Source: CAZXWN01 sp964644695 [NCBI: uncultured bacterium]
GTDB lineage: Bacteria > UBP4 > UBA4092
Reading direction: 5' to 3'
Length of the DNA: 64,000 nt
Assembly (NCBI GenBank): GCA_964644695.1
Contig: CAZXWN010000001.1
Span: 186,001-250,000 of the forward strand
Below the pieces are notes generated by a model. The model saw nothing but the letters and a program-made list of their open reading frames with translations. It had not been told where the DNA came from and made no database searches. The position numbers were made by a program, and so were the translations under genes. Position 1 is the first letter of the stretch. Each line of letters opens with the position of its first letter. Below are positions 44,410-53,837 of this stretch, in pieces.

Positions 44410-45837
44410 ATGGCTGATCTTACAAAGCATGATTTACCTATAAAAGAATTGAAAAATGTGGAATGGCGAAACCTTTATTCAATTCCTCTTAATATTGATG
44501 CCAGTGGGTATGAAGGGCTAACTTTTAAAATATCTGGCAAACCTGGCAAGGGTAGGGTGTATCTAGTTGATTTCGATAAAGATGATTGGTATGCAGAATT
44601 TGATATAACAGATTCAATGGTTCAGCACTATATAAGATTTGATGACTTTAATTCTTGTCAAGAAAACGCTGAGCCTCATTTTGATATGACAGACTTAAAA
44701 AACATTCGGTTTGAAAGTTATGACATGATACAAGAAACTCGGAACCTTGAAGATGTAGCATTTTGGGGCTCCAAGGGGGTGTATGGTCCGACAGTATGTG
44801 TTGATCCCTTATTTAATTTTTATAAATCAAAAACATGGTCGCAATGGGCGGATGTGTTTAAGGATTATGGTTTTACCGCAATTGATTTAGTAATTATTCG
44901 GGATTGGCCTGATATTGATTATCAAAAAGATATGGTTAAATCGTTTCAGGACAAGGGGATATCCTGTCGCTTACGTCTATATCCTACGACTGATTGGGGA
45001 GCTTATGAACACCATCCTGAATGGCGTCAAAAACTTCTCGGAGGAAGCAGTCAATATGACTGGCGAGTTTATTTGTGTCCATCAGATACAAAATTCGTGA
45101 AATACATGGAAAATAAGATTGAATCTTTATGCAAGAATGTCCCCTATGACGGTATTCAATTGGCAGAACCTTGGTTTGAAGTATGGGGAGGTGCCTATAA
45201 AAAAAATCCAACGCGTGACTATTATGCCTGCCTTTGTGATGATTGCCGAAATGCCTTTAAACTGTTGGAAGGTATAGATCCTCTTCGTTTGTTCATCGAG
45301 ACTGATGGACTGTATTTTGAAAAATCTGAAAATAAAGAATTATATGAAAAATGGGTAACATTTAGAGTCAATACAATTATTAGCTTTAGTAAAAATTGTT
45401 ATGAAGCGGCCAAACGAGTTCGTCCTGAAATTAAAGTGGTGCACATGTATCTTGCGGATTGTACTGTTCAATTAGATGCCAGCCGTGAATATCAAGCAAT
45501 GGATTTGGACCGTTCTATCACTGAAATTAGACCAGATATGATTACAATAGAAGATTCATGGCAAGATTGGACCCAACCAGAATTGAAGCCAGATTTTATT
45601 CTTTCCTATGGCAAAGCTTATTATCAACGTATTCGAAATATAAATCCTGATATCAAGATACAAAGTCATAATGATATTGGATCCAGGCATGATACTAAAC
45701 GTGATTATAATTTTATGCGTGCGTTTTCAACTTATTCCCGTCGGGCAGGATTTGACTCTCCCAGTTATTATGAGTTTAGTATTCAAGATTTCGAGGTGCT
45801 TCCAAAAGGTTGGACGAAAGGCGATATTAACAAGTAA
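44410..45837 (+). CDS. Glycoside-hydrolase-like TIM barrel protein
   Basis: About 475 residues. N-terminal residues 1-120 look like a beta-sandwich (SIPLNIDASGYEGLTFKISG); residues about 130-470 a TIM barrel with YGFTAIDLVIIRDWPD, the acid-like GIQLAEPWFEVWGG, CLCDDCRNAF (a Cys pair often seen in hypothetical GH-like families) and late DMITIEDSWQDW. It may cleave or bind a glycoside; family not certain. There is no signal peptide. The frame is open from 44275, overlapping the ABC gene, but AGGAGA and the ATG at 44410 make the better start. It opens the sugar operon. Confidence 0.75.
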   Translation: MADLTKHDLPIKELKNVEWRNLYSIPLNIDASGYEGLTFKISGKPGKGRVYLVDFDKDDWYAEFDITDSMVQHYIRFDDFNSCQENAEPHFDMTDLKNIRFESYDMIQETRNLEDVAFWGSKGVYGPTVCVDPLFNFYKSKTWSQWADVFKDYGFTAIDLVIIRDWPDIDYQKDMVKSFQDKGISCRLRLYPTTDWGAYEHHPEWRQKLLGGSSQYDWRVYLCPSDTKFVKYMENKIESLCKNVPYDGIQLAEPWFEVWGGAYKKNPTRDYYACLCDDCRNAFKLLEGIDPLRLFIETDGLYFEKSENKELYEKWVTFRVNTIISFSKNCYEAAKRVRPEIKVVHMYLADCTVQLDASREYQAMDLDRSITEIRPDMITIEDSWQDWTQPELKPDFILSYGKAYYQRIRNINPDIKIQSHNDIGSRHDTKRDYNFMRAFSTYSRRAGFDSPSYYEFSIQDFEVLPKGWTKGDINK

Positions 45838-46001
45838 TATCCCATCATTCAGCATACTTCTTCATTGTAAAATTTGAATCACAAATTTCGTTGTTAATTA
45901 TTTATGAGTGTCATGATTTAAAAGATATTCATATGAACAGAAATATTGTAAGATTGGGCATCTGACAGTTTTGTTCCGTATCTTTTATAGGTGGTTTCCC
46001 A

Positions 46002-46721
46002 GTGATAGGAATTGTTTATTCGCAAAAAACTAAAAATTTTCTTGATAGGCGTTTTCCTACACGTGATGACAAGCTTTGGTACCAAGAAGGAAGTGAAAGA
46101 GCCTTAAAAGAAGCTGATATTCCTTTTGAGTCCATATATGATACAGAATGGTTAAAATCTGGGGCATTAGATAGATATTCCGCATTGTTTATGGAAAATA
46201 TTCTCTGTATGGATGATGCGGAGATTCAATTACTGAAGAACTATCATGCAATGGGTGGTGGAATTGTAGCCATGTTTGGAACCTCTGTTCGATATGGCGA
46301 TGGTAAGATTCGCCCGAATTATGGCTTGGGCGAGGAATTTCATCTTTCTTGTATTAGTGATTTAAGAACTGATCAGTGGAATGAGCAACCATTTGGATAT
46401 ATAAAAGTTATTAAAGAACACCCTGTGACTCAGGGCATTAAGATTGGGAAGAGTTTGATGTATTCGAAAATTCTTCAGCCAATATGGGCACCCCGTCTTA
46501 TAGTTAACACGGGAGCTAATACCCTTGCAAACCTATGTGATTTTGTAAATGAAGAACTAGATCTTGCCGCGATTACTGTTACCGAAAATAATAATAACCG
46601 TATTGTATATTCAGGTCCTTCTTTGAGTTACCGTATCTGTCAAAAGCAAATTTCTCAGGATACAGATGATTTGAAGAAGCTAATTGTAAATGCATGTCTA
46701 TGGGCATCTAAAATGATATGA
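46002..46721 (+). CDS. GATase/beta-galactosidase-trimerisation-like protein
   Basis: A 239-residue protein starting with GTG after a TAGGTGG site. It has a class I glutamine amidotransferase-like flavodoxin fold similar to the trimerisation domain of GH42-type enzymes (LKNYHAMGGGIVAMFGTSVRYGDG; EHPVTQGI). No catalytic Cys of a real amidotransferase is apparent. Separated by 164 bases from the barrel protein at 44410, with which it may form a complex (inference). Function not assigned with certainty. Confidence 0.6.
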   Translation: MIGIVYSQKTKNFLDRRFPTRDDKLWYQEGSERALKEADIPFESIYDTEWLKSGALDRYSALFMENILCMDDAEIQLLKNYHAMGGGIVAMFGTSVRYGDGKIRPNYGLGEEFHLSCISDLRTDQWNEQPFGYIKVIKEHPVTQGIKIGKSLMYSKILQPIWAPRLIVNTGANTLANLCDFVNEELDLAAITVTENNNNRIVYSGPSLSYRICQKQISQDTDDLKKLIVNACLWASKMI

Positions 46722-46826
46722 ACTATGCATGGTTGTTACTTTGATATTATTAATGTTAAGTTGAAATTATAAGAGCTCATTTCTTTATTTGAGGTTGATT
46801 CCCTTGTACATCGAAAAGCCAGATTC

Positions 46827-46855
46827 TTGAGGTGTTCTTATATCGGGTATATAAT
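46827..46855 (+). promoter_or_regulatory. Probable promoter of the LacI-type regulator
   Basis: TTGAGG (46827-46832), a 17-base spacer and a perfect TATAAT (46850-46855), 34 bases before the start codon. No clear LacI operator palindrome was found in the flanking gaps. Confidence 0.55.
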
Positions 46856-46889
46856 GAGTAACATTCTTGTATTTCTGTGATGGAAAAAT

Positions 46890-47936
46890 ATGAATAATCA
46901 TAAAAAAAGACGTGTAACGGTCCGTGATATTGCAGACGAACTGGGACTTTCTCATCCGACAGTCTCACGAGCCTTAAATGACCATCCTCGTATTAGTGAA
47001 GAAACAAAGATAAAAGTAAGGGAAATGGCCAAAAAACTCAACTATCGCCCTAATATCATGGCGAGAGGTTTGACGAGTCATCGGACATCTCTTATCGGTT
47101 TGGTTATTCGTGATATAAGATCCTCTTTTCATGCTGACATTATTGCAGGTGTACAAGATGTTCTTGATAAGCATGGATACAGCATTCTCCTATGTAGTTC
47201 TTCAATGGATGTTCAAAACGAAAAAAGACATCTCCAAACCGTTTCAGATAAACAAGTAGAAGGCATTATCGTTGTACCTGTTCTCGGAGATAACTCAAAT
47301 TCTAAATTGATTGAGAGAATCCATGATGATGGTACACCTGTTGTTCTCGTTTCATTAGGAAAACAATTAAATAAGATCCCTTGTGTAAAGGTGGATAACA
47401 TACTTGGTGGATATATGGCCACTAAGCACTTCTTAGAAATGGGACATAAGGAAGTCAAATACTATACTTATGAACATCCTGCAATGAACAATCTTATTCC
47501 CGGAGTAGATGAAAATATTGATAGATATGCAGGATATGTTAAGGCAATGCGTGAAGCCGGTTTGACTGAAAAAATAGGCTTGGTGATTGATCCAGATTTT
47601 GGAATGAATCCCCATTTTATTAATGATTTCATGAAGAAGAAAAATATCCCAAGAGCACTATTTTCATTCTCAGATGAAATGGCAATGTGTTTCATGAGAA
47701 CCATTATTGCTTCGGGTAAACGAATACCTGAAGATATGTCAATTATTGGATTTGATGATATTCCGTGCGTATCAATGATGTACCCCGGCTTAACTACAAT
47801 TGCGCAACCCAAATATGAGCTAGGGTCTCTCGCCGCAGAACAACTTTTATCGATGATTTCTGGGAAGGAAGTCGAAATGGAAGTGGTTCTTAATCCTGAA
47901 ATTGTATGTCGCAATTCAGTCAATAAGCTTACCTAG
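46890..47936 (+). CDS. LacI-family transcriptional regulator
   Basis: A 348-residue repressor. The HTH and hinge are at 8-62 (VTVRDIADELGLSHPTVSRALN, RPNIMARGL), followed by a periplasmic-binding-like effector domain (LIGLVIRDIRSSFHADIIAGV, ARFT-type FSFSDEMAM, SIIGFDDIP). It would sense a sugar and control the surrounding operon. It has its own promoter-like sequence. The ROK kinase starts 11 bases after its stop. Confidence 0.95.
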   Translation: MNNHKKRRVTVRDIADELGLSHPTVSRALNDHPRISEETKIKVREMAKKLNYRPNIMARGLTSHRTSLIGLVIRDIRSSFHADIIAGVQDVLDKHGYSILLCSSSMDVQNEKRHLQTVSDKQVEGIIVVPVLGDNSNSKLIERIHDDGTPVVLVSLGKQLNKIPCVKVDNILGGYMATKHFLEMGHKEVKYYTYEHPAMNNLIPGVDENIDRYAGYVKAMREAGLTEKIGLVIDPDFGMNPHFINDFMKKKNIPRALFSFSDEMAMCFMRTIIASGKRIPEDMSIIGFDDIPCVSMMYPGLTTIAQPKYELGSLAAEQLLSMISGKEVEMEVVLNPEIVCRNSVNKLT

Positions 47937-47947
47937 TAGGTTAAATT

Positions 47948-48922
47948 ATGAATTTAAAAAAATACGCATTATCTATCGACCTGGGAGGCACAAGTGTACG
48001 CATCGGTGTAGTTAATGCATCTGGAGATTTATTGTTAAAAAAAACATGTTCTACAGATGCCGATTTGGGAGCAGGCCAGATAATAGAGAATATTTATAAA
48101 TTGGCTGATGATGTTATTGTCAAATATCCTGATTATGAAACCGTTGGTATGGGGAGTCCGGGATGTATAGATTCCAAGCAGGGAAAAGTACTATTTGCGA
48201 CAGATAATCTTCCGGGATGGCGTGGAACCGAATTGAAGAAAATCTTAGAAGTCAAATTCCGCAAGCCGGTATATGTTCAGAACGATGTAAATATGATGAC
48301 CTTTGCTGAAAGCAGGATTGGTAGTGGAAAAGGATATGATGATTTCATTTGTTTAACATTAGGAACCGGAGTAGGGGGAGGCATTGTCGTAAATGGTTTC
48401 CTATATGAAGGAGATCAATATTATGCTGGTGAAATGGGACATATTACGATAAATTTTAGTGGTCCTTACTGTAATTGTGGTGGGCAAGGATGTCTTGAGG
48501 CTTATATAGGCACCAAAGCCTTAGTTAGTCGGGTTGAAGCAGTCCTTTTAAAAAAAGAACCTACTGTGATGAATGATTTAATCCAGAGGAACAATGGAAT
48601 GATAAGGCCCCACTTAATTTGTCAGGCTGCTGAGATGGGAGACAAGGCAGCGATGAATATCCTTATGGATATGGGTTTATATTTAGGAATAGGGCTAGGT
48701 AACATTATCAACGCTTTTTCACCACAACGTATTGCCATCGGAGGTGGAATAGCTCAATCATGGAAGTGGTTTTATCCATCAATGATGGAAGCAGTTCACC
48801 GCCAGGTTCTTTTCGGAAATAAAAGGAATATATCCATTGTTGCCGCAGATTTAGGGCCAGATGCTGGATTAATAGGAGCTGGATTATATGCCTTGGAACA
48901 GGAAGAAAAACATGAAAAATAA
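47948..48922 (+). CDS. ROK-family sugar kinase (glucokinase-like)
   Basis: A 324-residue ROK protein with an intact N-terminal phosphate motif (DLGGTSVRIG) and the ROK metal site: YYAGEMGH and the zinc cysteines CNCGGQGCLE. It has no N-terminal HTH, so it is a kinase rather than a ROK repressor. Likely phosphorylates the hexose brought in by the neighbouring ABC importer. The end overlaps the next gene by 11 bases. Confidence 0.9.
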   Translation: MNLKKYALSIDLGGTSVRIGVVNASGDLLLKKTCSTDADLGAGQIIENIYKLADDVIVKYPDYETVGMGSPGCIDSKQGKVLFATDNLPGWRGTELKKILEVKFRKPVYVQNDVNMMTFAESRIGSGKGYDDFICLTLGTGVGGGIVVNGFLYEGDQYYAGEMGHITINFSGPYCNCGGQGCLEAYIGTKALVSRVEAVLLKKEPTVMNDLIQRNNGMIRPHLICQAAEMGDKAAMNILMDMGLYLGIGLGNIINAFSPQRIAIGGGIAQSWKWFYPSMMEAVHRQVLFGNKRNISIVAADLGPDAGLIGAGLYALEQEEKHEK

Positions 48923-50234
48923 AATGACAGTTATAGTCTCCTGTACTCTTTTGATTTTTTTAATTATTGGATTAAATGGATGCCAAATGTTTTCTGGTAA
49001 TAAAAAGAAAACTGTCGTTAAGTACTGGACAGGTTGGACTGGTGAGGAGATGGAAGTCCAGAAAAGGCTTGTTAAACGTTTCAATGAACAGCATCCAGAT
49101 ATTGAGGTGAAGATCAATACTGTTGCTTCATCCTATGAAAAAGTGAAAATAGCTTTTGCATCAGGTGGGCCACCGGATGTTTGTTCAGCTATCTGGGCTG
49201 ATGAATTAGCCAGTTATGCCATGCGGGGAGCATTGACTCCATTAGATGAGTATTTGAAGAAATCTAATCGTCATGGTGAAGAATATATGTCAGGAATCTG
49301 GGATATGTTTCATTATGGGAATCACGTTTGGGCATTAAATGTAACTACAAACTCAGGATTTATTGTTTATAACAAGAAAATGTTTAGAGAGGCGGGCCTG
49401 GATCCCAATAAGCCCCCTATAACAACAGCTGAATTTGATAAGGTTATCGAGAAATTAGCCAAATTCGATAAAAATGGTAATGTCATACAATTCGGATTTC
49501 GTCCAAGCGGATTAACTTATTGGGGATTAGTATTTGGTGGACAATGGTATGACCCTAAAACGCGCACTGTGACAGCAGATAATCCGAATAATATTCGTGC
49601 TCTTACCTGGTTAAAATCATTTGGAAAGAAATATAATCTGCGGAAAATTGATGCATTTAATTCTGGATTTGCCAGTGGTACTTATGGTGACCAGTACGCA
49701 GGATTGTATGGTCTATTCACAGATAAGGTGGCAATGCTTTATACGGGTGAGTGGTCGCAGGAGCATATTGAAAGATATACTTCAAAGGATTTTGAGTATG
49801 GATATTTTGCTCCACCATATCCGCAAGATGGTGGTAAACCCAAGACTCAATATGTTGGTGGCAGTGTATTTGTAATCCCGAAAGATTCTAAGAATAAAGA
49901 TGCTGCCTGGGAGTTTCTTAATTTCATGACTCAGCCAGAACAAGTTAAAGAGTTTTGTCATGAGATCAAGAATATTCCTCCCCTCGTGACTGTGGCACAA
50001 GATACTCTTTTTACCAGTAATCCAATGTTTAATTTTGCGATTGATTTGCTCTCTGGTAAAAACTCTTCAGGTCCACCTCAGATGCCGACATGGCCTTACT
50101 ATTACAGTGAGATGGCTCGTGTTGAAGAAAAAGCAGTATTCAGCCAAGAAGATCCGAAAGCCTTGTTACAAGCATTACGAATCAAAATTCAAAAAGACCA
50201 TGATGCAGCAATGCGTGATGCGGCATATAGATAA
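48912..50234 (+). CDS. ABC sugar-binding lipoprotein
   Basis: A 440-residue SBP family 1 lipoprotein. Signal peptide ends in lipobox LNGC. Typical blocks: KYWTGWTGEEMEVQKRLVKRFNEQHPDIEV, LTPLDEYLKK, FIVYNKKMFREAGLDP, AAWEFLNFMTQPEQVKEF. It binds a mono- or oligosaccharide for the permeases at 50256 and 51186. ATG 48912 follows AGGAAG and is preferred over the earlier in-frame 48888 ATG. Confidence 0.93.
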   Translation: MKNKMTVIVSCTLLIFLIIGLNGCQMFSGNKKKTVVKYWTGWTGEEMEVQKRLVKRFNEQHPDIEVKINTVASSYEKVKIAFASGGPPDVCSAIWADELASYAMRGALTPLDEYLKKSNRHGEEYMSGIWDMFHYGNHVWALNVTTNSGFIVYNKKMFREAGLDPNKPPITTAEFDKVIEKLAKFDKNGNVIQFGFRPSGLTYWGLVFGGQWYDPKTRTVTADNPNNIRALTWLKSFGKKYNLRKIDAFNSGFASGTYGDQYAGLYGLFTDKVAMLYTGEWSQEHIERYTSKDFEYGYFAPPYPQDGGKPKTQYVGGSVFVIPKDSKNKDAAWEFLNFMTQPEQVKEFCHEIKNIPPLVTVAQDTLFTSNPMFNFAIDLLSGKNSSGPPQMPTWPYYYSEMARVEEKAVFSQEDPKALLQALRIKIQKDHDAAMRDAAYR

Positions 50235-50255
50235 ACCTTAAGGAGCCTTTACTTT

Positions 50256-51176
50256 ATGACTAGAATGGAAAAAAGAAATCTCCGAAATGGGATACTGTTT
50301 GCATCACCCTGGATTATTGGGTTTTTAGGTTTTACCTTGTACCCAATATTTATGTCTATCTATTACAGCTTTTGTCGATTCGATGCTATTACCAAACCGC
50401 ATTGGGCAGGGTTGGAAAATTACCACACACTGATATATAGTGATCCCTTATTTTGGAAATCCTTAACCAACACATTTTATATGGTGTTAATTGGTCTTCC
50501 TACAGCATTACTGTTTGCATTATTTATTGCTATCCTTCTTAATCAAAAGATTAAAGGACTTGCTTTCTATCGAACAGTCTTCTATCTTCCCTCCATTACA
50601 CCTGTTGTTGCCTCATCCATTCTCTGGTTGTGGTTGCTGAATCCTCAAATGGGCTTAGTTAATTATCTTTTATTGCCAATATTTAATTTTATAAATCAGG
50701 TTACATCGTTGCATTTACAGGTTCCCGGTTGGTTATCTGATCCAGCTTGGGCAAAGCCAGCATTGGTCTTTATGGGATTATGGGGAGTCGGAAATACGGT
50801 CGTAATATTCCTGGCTTCGTTACAGGAAGTCCCAGAAGAATTGTATGAAGCCGCATTGATTGATGGAGCCAGCACCTTAAGAAAACTATGGCATATAACC
50901 CTGCCTATGATTTCTCCCGTAATATTTTTTAATCTGATTATGGGAATAATTGGATATTTCCAATACTTTACTCAAGTGTGGGTCATGACCCGTGGTGGTC
51001 CTGAAGATATGACGAACTTTTATTCGCTGTATTTATTCCAGAATGCGTTCCTGTTCTTCAAAATGGGGTATGCATCGGCAATGGCTTGGGTTTTGTTTGG
51101 CATTACATTGGTCTGTACTTTAATTGTCTTTAAATCCTCAAAGAAATGGGTTTATTATTCTGGAGAGGCTAAATAG
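50256..51176 (+). CDS. ABC sugar permease (MalF-type)
   Basis: A 306-residue carbohydrate permease with six membrane helices. The EAA loop that contacts the ATPase is EELYEAALIDGASTLRKLW. An AAGGAGCC site precedes the start. It pairs with the MalG-type gene 3-9 bases downstream. Confidence 0.94.
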   Translation: MTRMEKRNLRNGILFASPWIIGFLGFTLYPIFMSIYYSFCRFDAITKPHWAGLENYHTLIYSDPLFWKSLTNTFYMVLIGLPTALLFALFIAILLNQKIKGLAFYRTVFYLPSITPVVASSILWLWLLNPQMGLVNYLLLPIFNFINQVTSLHLQVPGWLSDPAWAKPALVFMGLWGVGNTVVIFLASLQEVPEELYEAALIDGASTLRKLWHITLPMISPVIFFNLIMGIIGYFQYFTQVWVMTRGGPEDMTNFYSLYLFQNAFLFFKMGYASAMAWVLFGITLVCTLIVFKSSKKWVYYSGEAK

Positions 51177-51185
51177 GAGATGACA

Positions 51186-52025
51186 ATGAAAAGCAAACAA
51201 AATCAATCACGAGTCAAATCAATAATTGTCCATCTTCTTTTGATATCAGTAGGTGTGACTTTCTTTTTACCTTTTTATTGGTTAGTTTCTACTTCATTAA
51301 AAAATGATGTACAGCTATTCGCTAATCCTCCTGTATGGATTCCCAATCCCATCATGTGGAAGAACTATCCAACGGCATTAGGGTATATTCCTTTTTTAAT
51401 GTATGTGAAGAATACATTGATAATCAGTTTTCTAACGGTTACGGGAACCATTTTATCCTGTTCACTTGTGGCTTACAGTTTCGCACGTATTCCCTGGAAA
51501 GGGCGGAACTTTTGCTTCATGTTACTTCTAAGCACGATGATGATACCTGGACAAGTTACGCTCATTCCTGTCCTGATGATTTTTAAATGGTTGGGATGGA
51601 TTGGATCTATTAAACCATTGGTTATTCCTGCATTTTTCGGAAGTGCTTTTTATATTTTCCTGTTGCGGCAGTTCTTTATGGCGATTCCGAATGAGTTGTC
51701 AGATGCTGCCAGGATAGATGGATGTTCTGAGTTTGGTATTTACTGGCGGATCATGTTGCCATTATCCAGGCCCGCTTTAGCAACGGTCATTCTCTTTACA
51801 TTTATTGGTTCTTGGAATGATTTTCTGGGTCCCCTAATTTACTTATCAGATGAATCTCAATATACTTTGTCTTTGGGACTTCAGCAATTTTTAAGCCAGC
51901 ATGGTGCTGAGTGGTCATTATTGATGGCAGCTTCTACGGTTATGGTGTTGCCAATAGTGATCTTATTCTTTTTTACTCAGCGAACATTTATTCAGGGAAT
52001 TGCACTTACCGGAATCAAAGGATAG
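51186..52025 (+). CDS. ABC sugar permease (MalG-type)
   Basis: A 279-residue carbohydrate permease with six helices and EAA loop NELSDAARIDGCSEFGIYWR. The ATG at 51186 lies 6 bases after TAGGAG; another ATG at 51180 touches the ribosome site, so 51186 is preferred. Last gene of the operon, closed by a strong terminator. Confidence 0.93.
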   Translation: MKSKQNQSRVKSIIVHLLLISVGVTFFLPFYWLVSTSLKNDVQLFANPPVWIPNPIMWKNYPTALGYIPFLMYVKNTLIISFLTVTGTILSCSLVAYSFARIPWKGRNFCFMLLLSTMMIPGQVTLIPVLMIFKWLGWIGSIKPLVIPAFFGSAFYIFLLRQFFMAIPNELSDAARIDGCSEFGIYWRIMLPLSRPALATVILFTFIGSWNDFLGPLIYLSDESQYTLSLGLQQFLSQHGAEWSLLMAASTVMVLPIVILFFFTQRTFIQGIALTGIKG

Positions 52026-52042
52026 TAATCCCATTGATGTAC

Positions 52043-52080
52043 AAAGAGCCCGATTCATCCAGGATCGGGCTCTTTATTTT
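52043..52080 (+). terminator. Intrinsic terminator of the sugar operon
   Basis: A 12-bp stem (AAAGAGCCCGAT with its complement, 52043-52054 with 52064-52075), a 9-base loop, then TTTATTTT. Confidence 0.92.
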
Positions 52081-52125
52081 CAAACTCTGTGATAAAATCT
52101 CCAAAAATGAAGGGAAGTATTGAAC

Positions 52126-52857
52126 ATGAAGAAAATTATCCAAATAATAACAGCACTAATCATTACCTGTGTTTTGTCCGTGAGTGTCTTTTGTGCTGAA
52201 ACAATCATTCAGCCGAGCCAGGCCAGCCAATATGTTAATAAACAAGTTGTGATTGAAGGAAAGGTTCTCCGAGTGGGGGAATCCAAAAGTGGCGATACAT
52301 TCTTCTTGAATTTTTCGAATAAGCCGGGGGACTTTTCAGTTGTTATCTTTTCTGTTGCCGTAAAAACTTTTAAGAATGGTTCTTCGGACATTAAGTCATT
52401 AAATGGTAAAAATATCCAAATAAAAGGCCAGATTGATAATCATCCCAAATATGGATTACAGATGATTTTAAAAAATGCGAATCAAATCACTGTAAAGTCA
52501 GGCAAAGATAGCAAGCCAACTTTGATAAAACCTGAAGGCCAGAAAAAAGATATTCCTGTTATTAGTTCTAAGGATGCAATGAAATATGTTAATCAAGTGG
52601 TTTATGTTGATGATAAAGTTCTGAAGGTTGGGAAATCTCCCACAAGTGAGACCTATTTTATTAATTACTCATCCCAAAAGGGTGGATTTACAGTTGTTGT
52701 TTTTAAAGATGTCGCTGCTCAATTTAAAGCAAAGAAAATGGATCTTATGCAGCTCACCGGTAAAAAAATTAAAGTATTAGGAAAGATTCAGAATCCGCCC
52801 CAACACGGTGTTCAAATTGTATTGGATCGAGCAGATAATTTGACGATTAGTAATTAA
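52126..52857 (+). CDS. Secreted protein with two tandem OB-like domains
   Basis: A 243-residue protein with a signal peptide (to about VFCAE). Two about 95-residue copies follow: about 28-125 and 140-243. Each runs from a YVNxxV helix/strand through a VLRVGES/VLKVGKS strand and a VVIF/VVVF strand to LNGKNIQIKG/LTGKKIKVLG and a closing YGLQMIL/HGVQIVL strand. This is an OB-fold-like pattern (NirD/BOF or nucleic-acid-binding type). The copies are an internal duplication joined by a linker rich in Lys and Pro. It may bind small ligands or nucleic acid at the surface; function unknown. The secreted putative peptidase follows in 5 bases. Confidence 0.7.
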   Translation: MKKIIQIITALIITCVLSVSVFCAETIIQPSQASQYVNKQVVIEGKVLRVGESKSGDTFFLNFSNKPGDFSVVIFSVAVKTFKNGSSDIKSLNGKNIQIKGQIDNHPKYGLQMILKNANQITVKSGKDSKPTLIKPEGQKKDIPVISSKDAMKYVNQVVYVDDKVLKVGKSPTSETYFINYSSQKGGFTVVVFKDVAAQFKAKKMDLMQLTGKKIKVLGKIQNPPQHGVQIVLDRADNLTISN

Positions 52858-52862
52858 TTGGA

Positions 52863-53834
52863 ATGGGAATGAAAATGTTGAAAATAGTTAAAACAGTATT
52901 TCTTCTGACTTTTCTGGTTCTATTTTCATTTTCATCAGGGCAGACGAAAAAAACGATACAGACCTCTGATGATTCTGATTTGCAACAAATTATTCAATCA
53001 TTACGGAAACCTAAGATTGTATCTATTGGTATTGATACGATTCAGTCCTCAAATAGATTGGTGGAAAGACAAGACATCCCCCCATTTAATTACTTTGTTA
53101 AGCAAGCAATTGATGAGCTGAATTCAGAAAAACAAAAGGGTTATAACGGATATCTTTTGATGGATCAGTTGGGGAAGTTTACGGGAGTTACGGAGACTCT
53201 TTATTATCAAGGTACATCATACATGTGGAATGAATACAAACCGGGAGATAAGGTTTTGTATAAACAAAAATATGTTGAACCTTGTGGTAAATCTTATTGT
53301 TGTGGTTTAACACTGGAAATCTTTCATCGTGCGATGAAAAAAAGAGACCAGTATCTTGGTATCAATGAATCCATGGAAAACTGGAATGGGTTAGGGCCCA
53401 GGGGAATATTCATATTTAAAAAGTTGTGGAATGTAATCCCCATAAAATATTCAGATACGGGTGAAATAGTCACCTCCGCACCTTCTCCTGCCCGCGCTTT
53501 AGCATTGTCTGGATTAGGACAGGTCATTTGTGATTCTGGAGAAGGATCACTGGAAAACATTAAACCTTATGACTTTTGTGATTATACGCGTGTGAATGGT
53601 TCTGGACATTCCGTTATCTTTATTGATTGGATAAAAGGATCTGATGGGGAAATCAAAGGATTTAAATACTATTCTTCGCAAAATAGTACGATGGGACAGG
53701 GATATAACACTGAATATTTTAGTGACGCTGGTGGAAAAGTGCTGAAAAAAATGTTCCGTGCAGGTCGTGTCTATGACCACCCATCTTATTGTCAGGCGAA
53801 TAGAATTCGGGAAGCGGATTTTATTGCCGACTGA
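52863..53834 (+). CDS. Secreted putative cysteine peptidase (NlpC/papain-like fold)
   Basis: About 320 residues with an N-terminal signal (hydrophobic run ending FSSG). The later part has a Cys-His-Asn-like order: a helix start KSYCCGLTLEIFHRAM, GSGHSVIFIDW, and SSQNSTMGQG. This arrangement resembles papain/NlpC-like peptidases, including the hydrophobic strand after the His. No named family is recognised. ATGs at 52863, 52869 and 52875 are all possible; a GGGA site favours the last. Co-transcribed with the tandem OB-like protein; both could act on the envelope. Prediction from motif order only. Confidence 0.55.
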   Translation: MGMKMLKIVKTVFLLTFLVLFSFSSGQTKKTIQTSDDSDLQQIIQSLRKPKIVSIGIDTIQSSNRLVERQDIPPFNYFVKQAIDELNSEKQKGYNGYLLMDQLGKFTGVTETLYYQGTSYMWNEYKPGDKVLYKQKYVEPCGKSYCCGLTLEIFHRAMKKRDQYLGINESMENWNGLGPRGIFIFKKLWNVIPIKYSDTGEIVTSAPSPARALALSGLGQVICDSGEGSLENIKPYDFCDYTRVNGSGHSVIFIDWIKGSDGEIKGFKYYSSQNSTMGQGYNTEYFSDAGGKVLKKMFRAGRVYDHPSYCQANRIREADFIAD

Positions 53835-53837
53835 TGA

